Shown here in pieces: positions 23,396-35,929 of a DNA stretch of 64,000 bases. The notes under the pieces are model-generated. The model made no database searches, had not been told where the DNA came from, and saw only the letters and a list, made by a program, of their open reading frames with translations. Within the stretch, counting starts at the first letter, position 1. Each line of letters opens with the position of its first letter. This stretch comes from Diplosphaera chodatii (taxonomy: Eukaryota > Chlorophyta > Trebouxiophyceae > Prasiolales > Stichococcaceae). The translations under genes were made by a program, and so were the position numbers. The stretch lies in the NCBI GenBank assembly GCA_032358165.1, contig JAALGY010000021.1, positions 1,116,001 through 1,180,000 of the forward strand. Direction: 5' to 3'.

Positions 23396-24720
23396 ATGGC
23401 TGACAGCATTGATCCGGAGCATTTGCGGGACGTTCTTGCGGCGCAGAAGGAGAACATCGACACATGGGCCAGGGGCATGCTGCACTCTGCCAGGGATACA
23501 AAAGACCAGCACATTCAGAGCAGGAACCAGCACAAAGGTGCGCCTCCTGCTTGTTGTCGAGCATGAACGTATCGCAGGCTGCATGGTTCCTGCCGGTGAC
23601 GTGCCGTGACCTCGGCGGCGCTGTTCTGTGCAGGCACGATTGCGAGCTTGGGTCATCACCGGAATCACTACAGGACTGAAGCGCAGCAGCTGCAGCAACG
23701 TGGGTCTTAACGCTTTTGCACGGCTGCTGTCTCTGCCCGAGTCATGAGTGGGTCAACTTAGTTGCTGGAAAATGTGTGCTGCAGGCCTTTTGGCAGAGGC
23801 GGCAGTGGTACAGGGCCTGCAGCGCCGGCTGCAGGAGGCCAGGTCGACCGAGGAGATGCTACCAGAGCAGATCGACGAGCTGCAGCAGCGGCTGCAGCGG
23901 GAGTTTGGCCAGCTGCAAAGCCGGGAGGCAGGTGAGCTCCTGGCAACTGGTGGATACACAGAGCATGTCGCAGGAGAGTAGGTCTGCCCGCATGCACAGG
24001 AGACAACACACAACAGACAGCCTGCCAGCAAGCTCCTCACGCACACACCGAGTTCTCACTCTCAACGTGATCGTGCTCATCTGCAGCGCTGGCCGCGGCC
24101 ACCACGGCGCAACAGGCAGACCTTGCAACGCTGCAGGACGCGGTAAAGTGCTACAGCTCGCGGCTGGGGCTGCGCCTCGAGTCAGCACAAGGCAAACACC
24201 ATTAGCTGCTCGGTGCAGTGGGCATTCCTCAGCTGTGATGGTGATGCTTCTTCACACTTAAGCGCTCCACCTTCCTTGGTTGCGGGGCAACACATGAGTT
24301 CAGGTGTGTTGTTGTGCTGCAGGGCGGGGTGAGCTGCGCGTCATCTTCACTCAGATCGACGAGGAGTCGCCTGAACGGGAGTACTTCTTCGGTGTACATA
24401 TGCACGACGATGATGTCTACGAAGGTGGGAATGCTCTTGGCGGTGCCTACAGGGATACACACAATCCAGGTCACTCCCGGCTGCCTACTATCCTTGGCTG
24501 CTAAGTACGCATCTGTCACTGCTCCCTCCTAACGAGCCAGTTTGCCAATGATCAAATCGGCTGTTGCTGGGTGCTGGTGCAGTGCGCTCATGTGCAGCCC
24601 GCGGTGGAGGCACTGCCGCAGCTGCTGGATGCTCTAAACGGCGGGGCGATCAGCTTCAGCGAGTTCGTGCGGCAGATGCGCCAGAGGTTTTGCGATGCTG
24701 CCGCTGCACACGCAGCATGA
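23396..24720 (+). CDS. SPC25: kinetochore protein SPC25 (Ndc80 complex)
   Basis: SPC25 pairs with SPC24 to anchor the Ndc80 complex to the inner kinetochore. CDS model: 23396-23537, 23634-23699, 23785-23931, 24087-24191, 24323-24424, 24583-24720, about 233 aa. The N-terminal half is coiled coil (LRDVLAAQKENIDTW, VVQGLQRRLQEARSTEE, PEQIDELQQRLQREFGQLQ). The globular C-terminal RWD-like domain is diagnostic: LRVIFTQIDEESPEREYFF, then LPQLLDALNGGAISFSEFV and RQMRQRF, matching the FxFTNID...P and F...MRKxF pattern of the family. The intron after exon 4 starts with GC (CAAG|GCAAAC); no in-phase GT donor exists there. The last junction is unsolved: exon 5 ends in phase 1 at GAAG|GTGGGA, but no AG acceptor in that phase precedes the clearly coding last exon. 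Confidence 0.85.
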
Positions 24721-25087
24721 CCTCCCGGCTTCTAGTTTGTCTGGGGCTCAGCAGCTGGGGCTTAGTGGCTTGGCTGTTTGACACTGCGGTGGTTGACTTG
24801 ATCGGGTTGTTGCCAAACACGGTTGCAAGTTGTTGTTCCTGTGCCACACTGTCATCAAGTCTCGGCTGCCACCCCAAAAGTATGTATGAATACTGCCATG
24901 CAACAAGCCATTCTGTGCATGCACTGCTATGCTCTCAAGGTGGCTCCTGCTGCTGCTGCTGCTGCTGCTGCTGTGCCAGGCGCCCCTCCAGCAAGTCTCG
25001 CAATGCATCCCGCTGCAGCAGGTGGCCATGCCGCCAGCTGAGCAGGTACTGACGGTCATCTGACAGCACCCTGATGGCAGCTCAGGT
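24721..25087. other. convergent intergenic region
   Basis: Between the stops of SPC25 (+) and the TMEM186-like gene (-). It holds the CTG microsatellite listed separately and nothing else recognisable. Confidence 0.45.
24947..24973 (+). repeat. (CTG)9 microsatellite
   Basis: Nine uninterrupted CTG units lie in non-coding DNA between two convergent genes. They would be expected to vary in length between strains. Confidence 0.9.
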
Positions 25088-26451
25088 TCAAGACACGGTC
25101 AGCAACGGATGGCAACTCAGTTTCATGCCTTCAGAATTGACAATGTAAGCATCGTACGGAAGCTCAACACACCGGATGGGGATGAGCGGCTGCTCTGCCA
25201 GCTCCGCAGCAGCAGCCGGGCTCAGCGCTCCCAATGTGGGAACAATGTCCTGAAAGCGGATCAAGTTGTCCTGCACATAGGGTGCGATGTGACATTTAGA
25301 GGACGCATCTGATCCTGCAAGCGTAAAAGGTTCAAGCTGGCACTGCATGAGGAAGAGCAGTGTGAGAGCAGCACCGGATGACCGCACCTCCCTGCGGCCC
25401 CAGAAGTCAAGCACACTGAACCTCGCATGGCCCGGATGACTGGGGCTCAAGCTGATCTCGCCCAAGTAGCGCCGCGAAAAGTACCACAGGGTTGCGGAGG
25501 CAATACCGCAGCCAGCCACGAGTGCCGAAAGTACACCCATCTGCAGCGTCGCCACCGGCCCCTGCACGATGTCGCAGACTCCTAAGAGGTGCAGCTGTTG
25601 TGTTTTGGCCGGTGCGCAATGGAAGCATGCATGTGTGACTTGTCAGGACATGCTCAATGGCAGTCGGCTGCCAATCGTGCCTGAGATAGGATGGTCGTTG
25701 CCACCACACTTATGCCAGCAATGCCAAGCAGCTGAAACACCTTCAGCCGTACCAGCAAACGGAACAGGACAATCCCCTGCAACGACGCTGCAGAACCTTT
25801 GTCACAGCCTGTTCGGCTATGCCTGCAGATTGCAGAAGAGCATGCGCCAGGGTCAGCACAAGCAGCTAGCTGCACGTCAGCGTCTACCTTGCCTCTGTAC
25901 AGGACCTGCTTCTGGTCTGGATCGGACGCATTTCCTGCAGGGGTTTCCCTACTGACATTCTGGGTAGTGCGCTGTGCAGCACTCCCGCCGGTGGCAGCAC
26001 CCGCAGCTGCATCTTGGGCGAGGCCACGCCATGGCTGTGGCGCTGGCCGCTGTTCCTGCTCCGACTGGGTTCTGATACAAGCTGGCTGCATGCCCACAGC
26101 CGAACGCCATGCTGTCTCATAGGTAACACAAGCTGGCGACTCTGGTCGAGAGCCTCGATTAGAAGAGTGGAGATGACCATACATAGGCAGACCGCTGTTG
26201 TACTGCGCGAATGCATGCGACGCGAAGCTGTTGACCCGCATCCAGCTGTGTGTCAGCGGCGCACATGCACCCTGATCGACATCTGTAATTGGTCGGCTGC
26301 CGCATGGTTTGTCTGCAATCATGCCTGCTCCACATGCAGCTTGCGCGGTGGCAGTGAAGGATGCTAGTGATATCAGTGGGCGAATGCTCGCTATCCCATC
26401 ACTGCACGACTGTGCACAGCTGACTCTCGCAAGCCGTAGAAGCAGGCCCAT
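25088..26451 (-). CDS. TMEM186-like mitochondrial membrane protein
   Basis: The animal TMEM186 is an inner-membrane factor for complex I assembly (MCIA complex). CDS model: 26451-25888, 25776-25681, 25561-25388, 25270-25088, giving 338 aa. Two hydrophobic hairpin spans are clear (VFQLLGIAGISVVATTI and VLSALVAGCGIASATLWYF). They are preceded by VLYRGKGIVLFRLLVRLKVF and followed by the diagnostic FSRRYLGEISL and RFSVLDFWGRRED. The long, Ser/Arg/Ala-rich N-terminus fits a mitochondrial targeting peptide but is poorly conserved, so the start is uncertain. The first intron is a multiple of three and free of stops, so retention would not break the frame. The donor of exon 2 is best read as TCTCAG|GCACGA (GC type); a GT alternative a few codons earlier would shorten the first span. 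Confidence 0.7.
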
Positions 26452-26930
26452 GGCGTAGCAAGATCAGATGATCAAGCATATAGGGACGCAACGAGTTCAA
26501 TATTCACCAGGTCAAATGATGGCGTCGGTACTGGCATCGCAGCAAGTGGACATCATGTATGGCAGCCACCGAGCAGTACAAGTGGCGTGCTTCCGGTGAC
26601 ACCTGCCTGCTGTCTTCAGCAGCTATGATTGACACAGCGACCAGTTTACCGACGGCATAAGGAGCCTGACACATCTGTGAACCGTTCCAGACTTGGAGGC
26701 GAGGTGAGACCAGGCAACACTGTTGCACCGTGCAGCATGGCAAGCTGGAGCCGCAGCCAGAGCTCACACTATGCACACATCACCAAGCCTCTTCATGCCA
26801 TCGCCTCTACAAAGTCTGGATTTGGCCTACAGATCCACACGAGCTTGTAAGTAACACGTTGTCCCAACTTTGTGGCAGTACCAAGGCAGCTTCAGCAAAG
26901 AGTTTGCAGAGGCTGTCGTGCGCTTGCATG
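26452..26930. other. intergenic between RPN1 stop and TMEM186-like start
   Basis: 479 bp, both neighbours on the minus strand. It should contain the promoter of the TMEM186-like gene. No coding evidence was found. Confidence 0.35.
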
Positions 26931-29900
26931 TCAGGGAGTGACTGCGCACTTGAGGATGACGATGCCTTCGAGCATCGGTGACAAAGCAAGGTACTTCTCC
27001 GTGCCCAGCTCTGCTCGCTCGCCTGCGCCTAGGAGCACTGGCGTCGTATGTGTCTGGAAGCCTGCAGACCAGCAGGTCAGGGTGCATCGTCAGCCGACCT
27101 TCTGAAAAGCAGGCCTGCAGGAAAACGGCTGTGTGCAGTGTGCTGTCACATGTCCGTATTGTGCCGTTTGTGCTCATTTGTGTGCTCTCATAGGTGGCCT
27201 TGCCTGTAATGGACTTGGGGCGTCCAGCCTGAGCCACGACGTCCACTGCCTCCCCGACGCGCACCGGCACCGGAAGCAGCTGGCCTGCAGTGTCACACAT
27301 ACAGCGGAACGCGTCAGGCTACATGCACGCCTGTATTGACTTCCCTGGGCACAGTGTGCCAGCATGAACACAGCAGCACTGATTGACAGACATGTGCTGT
27401 ACCCTGCTCGTCGATGGTGAGCAGCATGCGCGGCTGCATGGCGGCGGCCAGGAAGTACAGCAGGCTGTGCTGCTTGCCGCTGATCGTGGCCTTCATGTCC
27501 AGCGCCGCTGTCAGCACTGCCAAGATGCCGCCCAGAGCGGGACCTGTCGCAGATTGGGCAACAGGGAGATGAGCCAGTTGCCAGTGCATGTCCGACCGTG
27601 AGCAGCGCCTCAGTTGACACATGAGCCAAGTAAGACGTAGACATGCGGGGCACCTGTCCTCCAAGCAAACAGGAAGTGCCCGGGCATCTGGCGGCGCATT
27701 GCGGAGCCCACCTGACAGCAGCTGGCCATGCGCGTGGTGGGGCGACAGCGTGACCAGCCCCTTGCCCATATGGACGAGGCCCTGCGCCACGCGCACCAGG
27801 AACAGCAGCTGCGGCTCCTTCGCGTAGTACGCACTCAGCGCCCGCAGCAGCCCCGCCAGCCGCGCATTGTTCGTGCCCGCCCCAATGATGCCTGCAGCAG
27901 CGGTACACTGCTGGCTGCTTGCGATTGGCTTGCAGCCGGCTTACAATCGTTCGCAAACATTGCTTCAAGTCTTCAGCTGGCCATGAAGGGTATCGGAAGC
28001 GATGGAGTCAGCGAGGGCTGTGCATACGTCAACATGGCATGCGACACCTAGGGCGGCAGAGTAAACTGTGGCAGCCGTTGCACTGAACGAACGCCGCAAT
28101 AAGTGGGCAGCTGGCCGCACCCATGGCAAGCACGGCATTGGCGCCCACGTCGGCGTCTGAGTCGTGGCTGAGGCGCGACAGCATGTCCATGGCGCGCATG
28201 CTGGGGTTGCTGGTGTTCAGCAGTGCGACTGCCAGCGGCACCGCCCGCCTGCAACCAGCTTGACAATGTCGACGACAGACTGCCGTCACTACATACACCT
28301 CGAAACGACGCAAGAACTTGGAACGTCCCCAAACCCGACCGGAGGTGTATCATGCAACTCTGTCATGCAAACCTGTAGCATCTGCCCGTCAGCCGGGCAA
28401 TAAGGAAGCATGCTGCGTTGGGGCGCGCACCTGACGAAGGGGTCGCCATACTGCAGGAGGTGCTCCATGGCACGCTGCGACATGTCCTTGCCCAACTCCT
28501 CGCCCATCGCCACAAGCGCGATGCCCATCACCGCCGCGCTCTGGTGTGTTGCCTGCAGTGTGCAATGCTGCCAGTGTGTCCCATGCAACATGCCGCTGTT
28601 GATGCCCGTCCCGAGCCCCTTCTCAGTGTGTGGCACAACGTCTTCACTGGCCATGACTAACGGAGACACGAAAACAGAGTCGACAACAGCAAAGGATGCC
28701 ACTGCTAGTGCCACCGAAATGGCAGCAAGAGCACTTGACGCGCACCTTCCAGAGGCTGTCCTCCTCCACCTCGACATGATCGCCCGCGAGTGACAGGAAC
28801 TGCTGCACGCGCAGCACGTCCCCGGTGCCAGCAAACGCAAGGGCCTCCACCACTGCCTGGGTGTACTGCGAAATACGCTCGCTGAACGTCTTCGTGACCT
28901 GCAAGCATCAGGTGTTTGAGTGTTTGATGGCCGGGGCATTGCCTCAGGCGAAAGCTGGAGATAGGGGCAGCATGCAGGGAGAAGTGCCAGCAGCATGATG
29001 ACGGGCCTCCCGGCAAACATCCAGACCGTGTTGATCAGGCAACATCTGCCAGTGTCAGGGGACTGCTGACGACCGACCTCCAAAGTGGCGTCAACATCTT
29101 CCTGCCGGCCCAGGAACAGCAGCCCAAGGCCCAGCACCAGGAACTTTGCCCCCGGCGCTGTGAGCTCTGTCTCCCCCCGCGTCATGAGCGCCTGCACATC
29201 CAGTGAGAGCATTCCAGCTCATGGTGATACTGTAGGTTGTCTGTACTCAGCAGAAGTTGCCACCGTCAAGGTCAGCACAGTCGATGCGAAGAGAATAGCT
29301 TCATACAGCCAGGCACCACCAGGCACTGCGATTTCTGCCCTCATAAACCGCAACTGCACTCCCATACCTGCAGAGCAATGCCTACGCACTGCTCCTCTGC
29401 TGAGCCGCAGAATACAAGGCCAAGTGACAGTGCAGCATAGCCCGCGATCTCGATGTTGACATCGTTGTCTGTCACTAGTGGCGCCAGCAGGTCGCGCACC
29501 TGGCCAGCACATGCAACACATCTGCATCTCTGTTGCCAGAACAGACATGTCTGTATGTTGACATGCACCGAGATGCAAGTGGGCAAGGTTGATCAGGGGC
29601 ACGGACACAAGCAAGCAAGCTCACATCCTCCCGGCGGGTGCCGGCGTATGCAAGGCCCAGGCCCATGATGGCCCCCAGCCGCACACCCGTGTCTGCCGCA
29701 GTCACATGCTCCGACAGCAGCGCATATGCCGGATCGAAGTCGTCCTACATGCAAAGCCGCCACCAGATGATCACGTCAGTGGGCACCCTGATACATACGT
29801 GATTACTAGATGCACAGCACGGTGTAGGCCTGCTGCATCTGCATGCCTAAGCAACAGTCAGTCCCTCACAGATGCTCACCCGGACGTTGGCGTTGACGAT

Positions 29901-32692
29901 GCCCACACCCAGCAAAGCGCCGGCCACCACTGCCTGATCGTTGCTGTACAAGTACTTGTCCAGCTGTGGCAGGCCGCCCTCCACATCCCACAGTGTGATC
30001 ATGCCCTGCACTCGAATCCAACCCATGTCAGCACCATACACACCACCACCCCATAATGCTTGTGCACTCTACGCATTTGAGCGCGTGCATGTGTGCTAAC
30101 GATTGCAGTGGACATCCGTCACGCCAGGCGCAAACTTGCGCTGAGCAGGAAATAACTTCATGATGCCAGCACAGCTGTACACCATCGACTGACAGTCAGC
30201 GTACCAGGCTGGCAGTGGCAGACGTCTTGCCGTGGTCCTTGTTCTTGAAGATCCAGTGGACATTGTCGCCGCTGCTGCTCTCGCTCTCAGGTGTCACCGT
30301 CATGAGCTTGTCCTGTGACGAGGAACTAGCAGCCTGTCAGTGCATGCGCCAGGTTCTGCAGTGTCAGAGGCTCACCTACAGAGCCGAAGTAGCCAGAAGC
30401 TGTGACGACATGCTGTGTGTACTGCACAGTTGGACTCAAGATGTATGATGATCCGCCCGGGCCCGTGATGTTCCTTTGAATACATCAGGGCAGAGAAATG
30501 ATCCCGACGGAAAGCAGGTGGCTGCAGACTGCTGCACCTGACCAAAACCGGCGTTCACAAACGCATTGACGAAGGTGTTGGCCAGATTGGCATGGGCGCT
30601 GTCTAGGGTGGGGCCGCTGCCACCGCCCGTCTCGACGAGGTGTGATTTGTACACCTGCACATGTGCAAGGTATGCACACTGGTGCCAAGCCGTTTCGGTG
30701 GCAACCAGTATCAACGTGTACCAACGGTTGTGCTGGCTGCCGAGGTAGTGCTATCTGTGTACACGCAGACTGCCGACCTCCTCTGGTGTGCGGGGAGCCA
30801 TCACATCCAGGTCGCGTGCCAGGGCCAGGTAGCGCTCTGAAACGCGGACATTCGACATGATGGCCTGCAGTGCTGACCGCTGCTCCTCGTCTGCCACTGC
30901 CGCTGGCCCCTCTTCAAGATCCAATGTCGTGCCCTGCACACCATGCCATGTGGGGTCCTCGTGCGCATGAGCATGGGAGCTGGCATGCTATGTATCTCGA
31001 ATGGAGCCAGGCGACCTCCAAAACCCCAGGTCGCCACATGCAATGAGGCTGCAACACAACCTCGCCAGTACTATCATCATTGGCAGTTCAAGCACACCTG
31101 GCGTGCAAGAATGTAGCACAGTTGCTGCCTGACTGCAAAGTCATCGCATGTGGCAAAGGCTCGTTGCTGCAGGTTGCGATCCCCCGCCCGCAGCGCCACC
31201 CGCATCGCGTCTGGAAACGCCTTGAACTTCAAGTAAATCTCAAAGGCCTGCATGGTGATGACAGTTGAGCAGGTATGTCAGATTGTGCAGTGGTCGCAGG
31301 TTCTGTGCATGCCATCACGCCACCACCTGTGAACGACCGCGGTGCTCAACATCTATGCACGTCAGCAGCTGCACACCTGCTGAAGGACCGCAACATCATC
31401 CGGCGGCGGCAGATAGGCGCAGGTGGACACCAGGTACAGGCAGCTACGCGCATAGTTCGCCTCGTCGACATACTGCTGAAGCAGTGGCAGCTGCTCCACC
31501 TGTTGCGCGAGTGGTAGACAGCACCAGCTCAGGCACATGCCAAATGGGGCAGGTTACGATCGGCTGGGGTTGTGGAAAAACAGCTGAGCATGCATGCAGC
31601 GTGGCTTTTGACACTGCCATCTGTTTTTGAGCACCTCCAGCAGCAGGTCGACGGCCTCTGGCTCCGCATTGTGCGCCATGTGGAACGGCACAATCTGCTG
31701 CACCAGCGTCAGGAGGTCGTCCGTCGGCTTTTCTGTCTCGATGCGCTCCGCCCACTCTGCGCCAATCTCGCCAGCCAAGTGCCTGCGACGTCCAGTGAGG
31801 TTGGTTCACGGAGGCACACACCAGAGGCTCTGCAGTCCGCAAGGACCGTACTCTGGACCAATGCGCGCCACTGCAGCCAACTCTGCTGTTGTACCTGACA
31901 TACTCATGGCCCCAGGTGCTCACGGACTCGCTGCTGCCGGCAAGCCGGAACTTGAGCCCCTCGCGAGCGCCCTCTGCCCCTGAGTTCATGGCCAGCACCG
32001 ACAGCACATCCGCCAGGGCAGCCTTGTTGGCGGTGCCCGCCGGCATGGCCTCGAAGGCGGCCTTCAGCCCGCTGTAGTGCTGCCTCAGGAACTTCAAGGG
32101 CTTGGGCACGGAGGTCATGGATGTGGTGGCGCTCTTGATCTCTGTCGCGATGGCCTGCGGCATGCCATTCATGATGTTTGCATCGTTCTTATTCACATCG
32201 ACGCACTGGCCGAAAGCCAGGTCATTCGCGCAGTACACCAGCACGGCATGCACTGCAGCCAGACCCTTTATCGTTAGCAACAGTTGCGACGACCCTCATT
32301 GTCACACTGAGTTGAGCGTAAATGCTACAGACGCACTGCAGTGCTGCACCAACCTGGATGGCATTGGCTTGGATGCCAGCCTCGACGTCGCGGGTGCGCT
32401 CCACCATCATATCCAGATTGTCCTTGAGTGCCTGGTCCTCCTCGGACAGTTCATTCTCATCCGCCTTGACCTGCTTGCCCTTCTTGGCTGGCGCAGCGTC
32501 CTCTCCATCTTTGCCGTCCTTCTGCGCAGTTGTGACACCAGCAGAACGTGACGCGATTGTGTGTGCTCGCTTGCACATCATCGTCTTTCAAGCAGTAAAG
32601 GTACGTGCAACCTGTAAACAGCATGTGGCAGGTGCAGGGCACACCTCCTTCTTCACTGCGTCTGCCGATTGCTCCACCTTCTCCGCAGCCAT
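26931..32692 (-). CDS. RPN1: 26S proteasome regulatory subunit RPN1 (PSMD2)
   Basis: RPN1 is the toroidal scaffold of the proteasome base that binds ubiquitin and UBL shuttle factors. CDS model, twenty exons: 32692-32645, 32521-32354, 32154-31895, 31782-31635, 31499-31377, 31247-31098, 30933-30778, 30654-30538, 30312-30205, 30005-29880, 29744-29625, 29499-29368, 29191-29078, 28898-28746, 28552-28431, 28248-28121, 27891-27712, 27543-27403, 27284-27204, 27061-26931, giving 901 aa, normal for RPN1. Signatures in order: [52 protein letters not shown], the PC repeats from [20 protein letters not shown] onward ([36 protein letters not shown]), [70 protein letters not shown]. The intron between 27204 and 27061 has a GC donor (TTACAG|GCAAGG) fixed by the conserved PKSITGFQTHT. 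The C-terminal tail ends LKCAVTP. Confidence 0.97.
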
Positions 32693-33313
32693 GCCGGCAG
32701 CTGCAGCACCGACCCGGCCAGCACCGGCTGTGGCGCACACTCTCAAGATACGCTAGCAACCAAGGCTCTGCCCCTTACAAGTGATGCAGACGAGGCATTT
32801 TTCAGGTGCGTCAGTCGTTCAGAGCTGGGTCCAATCAGAACGCAAGCGACTTGATGCACTGCAGCCCTGCAACTGTATTTGGACGAATGTCAAACACTAA
32901 CAGGGCACATTGCTGATTTGTGCAACGTGCAAGGAATGTTGTGCACGCCTTTTGTTTCGTGAGAGCCCATGCTTCCATGTTGTAATCTGCGTAGGCGCTT
33001 GCGTTAGGTGCAGTAGAGCATTGTGCCCTTGTCCCTAGCGATGCAAATGTGTACACCCCTTGCCAGCTGCCGCTGTCCGACGTGTCGGACAGACATCAGC
33101 TAAGGAGCTAACAACGCAAGTGCAACGGCCTGCAGTGCCTTCCAGCACGGTCCCGACACGCAGTTGTGGCTTCTAGCTGGCGCAAGAGCACATTCGTGTG
33201 GGGTTGTTGCGCAGCTGGTGCGCTGCACACGCTTTGTGGCATACTTTGGCTTTTCCCCGTTAACCTGGCCGGGCCCAACCGCCCGGGTGGTGTCGTGACT
33301 TGTCCTGGGGCAC
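32693..33313. promoter_or_regulatory. divergent upstream region of RPN1 and the BACK-domain gene
   Basis: 621 bp between outward-facing genes. In yeast and plants proteasome genes share regulatory boxes, but I cannot see a convincing PACE-like element here by eye. Confidence 0.3.
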
Positions 33314-35408
33314 ATGATGGCTTCAGGTCAGGGACTGCTACACATCAAGCTGGTCCAGCGGGCATATGAGCTGTCACATGCGGTGGGAACCCTCGCCAGA
33401 CAGGAACACTTGCCGGAGATAGGAGCGCTTCTGGAGACGCTCGCAGGTGCACAAGGTCTCACTTTAGCCTAGAACGGTATCACAGTCTCGGTGACGGACT
33501 GCATAGCCTTGCACGCGGTGATTGTGGTTGCCAACAGCCCAGCTGTTGGTCAGTAGTTGTTGACTGCCAAGTTGCTGATCTGCCCGACTGCCAACTGCCT
33601 GCAGCGGTACCCCAGATGCGCATAGCGACAGAGGTGTCGGATGAGGTCGCGCTCATAGCTCACTTGGTCCTTGAGGTGGGCAAGCTGTCGCTGCACGTCC
33701 ACATGGCCGGCAAGCTTGCAGCAGCGGCGGGCGTGATGACCACTGCAGGCGTCGTTGCAGGACCACGCAATCACTGCGCCGCAAGTCACCCGCAGCTGGT
33801 CTGCGGCCGGTTTTGCGGCACTGCAGCTGATTCAACAGGCGGCCTTCCCCTGCGGGCCTCATAGCCTATCGTTCCATGACCTTGTGCGATGCACCTCGAC
33901 ACTGGAGGTACGCGGCTTCGGAGCAGGCTGTTCACTGTGTGTTGCCGAAAGACACCAAAAGTTGCTCCAAGTGAGTTTGCCCGGTCGCAATGCAGGCGGC
34001 CATGGTATGCAGCATGTGTCATACTGCGCTGCGTGACGTTATATGTGACAGCAGCACCTGCATCCCGCTTCTGATGACGGCCGAAGCGCAGCAGTGGCGG
34101 ACCATCGAAAGCAGGTGACAACCCGGCAGGGGCTGTCCTGTGACGCAATGGTTTGGGTGTGGATTGCTGACCTGGGTGCAACATACAGGTGTTTGGACGT
34201 GGCAATGGACCACCTGCCATCGCTGGGTGCAGCTGCTCAAAGATTATCACAGCATGCGCTCAAACGGATCCTCAGCAGCGACACTCTGAAGGCACGTTGC
34301 AGTGGTCTTGATACATAGGGTATGCTGTACGGTTGCTCCACAGCACTGGTCGTCATCCCATTTGATCCGTTCATGATGGGTTGTGCTCATGCTGCAGGTC
34401 GAGTCCGAAGTGGAAGTGTGGCACGTGCTGGAAACGTGGCTGGATGCAGACCTGACTGCTCGATTCCGAAGCGTGGCATCTTTCATGAGTGAGCATCGGA
34501 GGTGCCATGCTCGCATGCGAAAGATGGATGCACGGGGTGGTATGAGAACCGGTGCATCATGATGCCCTTCCTTGTGTGTTCACAGCTGGTCCGCTGCGGC
34601 TTCTGCAACTCAGCCGCAATGAGCTGGATCAGGTCGACTGCCACCCTGCGGTGAGTTCACCATTCATCGGCACTTGACCACTCACCAGCTCGAATTGCAT
34701 CCCGACACATTGAGTGAGAGTTGGTGAGGGGTCGTGCCTTGCAGATTCGGAGATGTGGCATCAGCAGTCGGCTTGTGGCAGCGGCATACTTGCATGCATC
34801 GGGCCATGCACCAGACCTGTGCAGCCAGATGGCATCGCCGTCACTGTGGGCAGTGATGGCCACAGCACAGCCGAGGCTGTCAGTCGCCAAGGCAGCACAG
34901 CCAGCCACGCCATGTCAGGCAGGCAGGGCGGCGCTGACCGTAGTGCAACCGGCTGTTGACATATCAGAGGGCGGCGTTCCTTCACCGCCATTCCAACCGC
35001 TGGTGAACGTGACACCTGTGCGCCTACAGGCCGACACGCCTGTTGCAGAGGTGAGTCTCTACCTCCTGAGGTGGTGCCATCGTTGTGTACACACGGCTGC
35101 CAGCAGCGTGCTGACTGGCCACCCGCCTGAGCTTCAACATCCTGCTGTTGCTGCCCAGGCGCCGTCTGCCATGGAACCTGTAGTGCTCTGCCCTGCGCCC
35201 CCGTGGATGATCAGCAGCAATGACTGGGATGATGCCACAGAGGCGGCCTGGGACCAAAAGCATTTGTGAGTGCATGTGCATGTTGAGGTGCCTTACATAG
35301 ACCTGTAACATCTTATCTCTTGTGGCTGGAAGCTGACAAGGAATTTGATTGCCTCATGTCTACTTGCATTGCAGGGCCAGGCGTCGGAAGCGTGCGCGAA
35401 GGCTATAA
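33314..35408 (+). CDS. BACK-domain protein (BTB/Kelch-associated fold)
   Basis: BACK domains usually follow a BTB domain in CUL3 ubiquitin-ligase adaptors. Confident exons: 34189-34291, 34398-34488, 34586-34650, 34745-35050, 35159-35265, 35375-35408. Together they read ALKRILSSDTLKVESEVEVW, then HVLETWLDADLTARFRSV, then LRLLQLSRNELDQVDCHPA and IRRCGISSRLVAAAYLHASG, which follows the BACK helices closely. Upstream exons 33314-33446 (LVQRAYELSHAVGTLARQE) and 33605-33675 (MRIATEVSDEVALIAHLVLE) are helical and plausible but do not look like a BTB domain. The stretch 33676-34188 probably holds one or more exons I could not place (one candidate reads GFAALQLIQQ). The intron at 34292 has a GC donor (CTGAAG|GCACGT). 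The protein ends in a basic tail RRRKRARRL, a likely nuclear signal. The region after BACK is low complexity. Confidence 0.65.
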
Positions 35409-35929
35409 AGATCATTTATGGTTGTTGGAAGCAACTGAGCCACGCTGCATGTACATCAGACAATAGGAACGGCTCGCAGGCAAGATAGTCAAGCTCGTGC
35501 TCTGATTTTGCACCTGCGGCATGCTTCATTGTGTCTCAGGCCAACCGTTGGCATGAGGCGGACCATTTGATGCTGCACTGACAGTTTATATGCTGGTCAT
35601 CGTTCATGCGTGTTTTTCGGCAAGCTGACCATTCACATGCTGCACGCATCGCGAGCTTCGTAATCTGATGTAAAAATCTGGCTTCATGTCCATCACTTGT
35701 GGACACCCTACGTTCCATCATCGTACGGTACACCGGTATCAGCCAGGTTCCTCGTACAGCGGCATCCTTTTCCACTATTTTACAGAGACACACGAACTAT
35801 AGTTCATGCCCCAACCTTGCTGCGTGTACAGATGCAACTTGCAGCGTCGCAAGCAATCTGCAAGTCATATTCAACACAATGTCGCTGTGATACGGTACCC
35901 GCATCGTTTAACATCCATCAACGGCCTCA
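35409..35929. other. convergent intergenic region
   Basis: 3' flanks of the BACK gene and NUB1. Minus-strand TGTAA (ttaca at 35780-35784) lies about 150 bp past the NUB1 stop. No gene seen. Confidence 0.4.

Noticed and set aside
25654..26451. Single uninterrupted 265-codon frame on the minus strand
   Set aside because: It runs through a stop-free intron and ends before the conserved TMEM186-like hairpin is complete; the spliced model explains the family motifs better.
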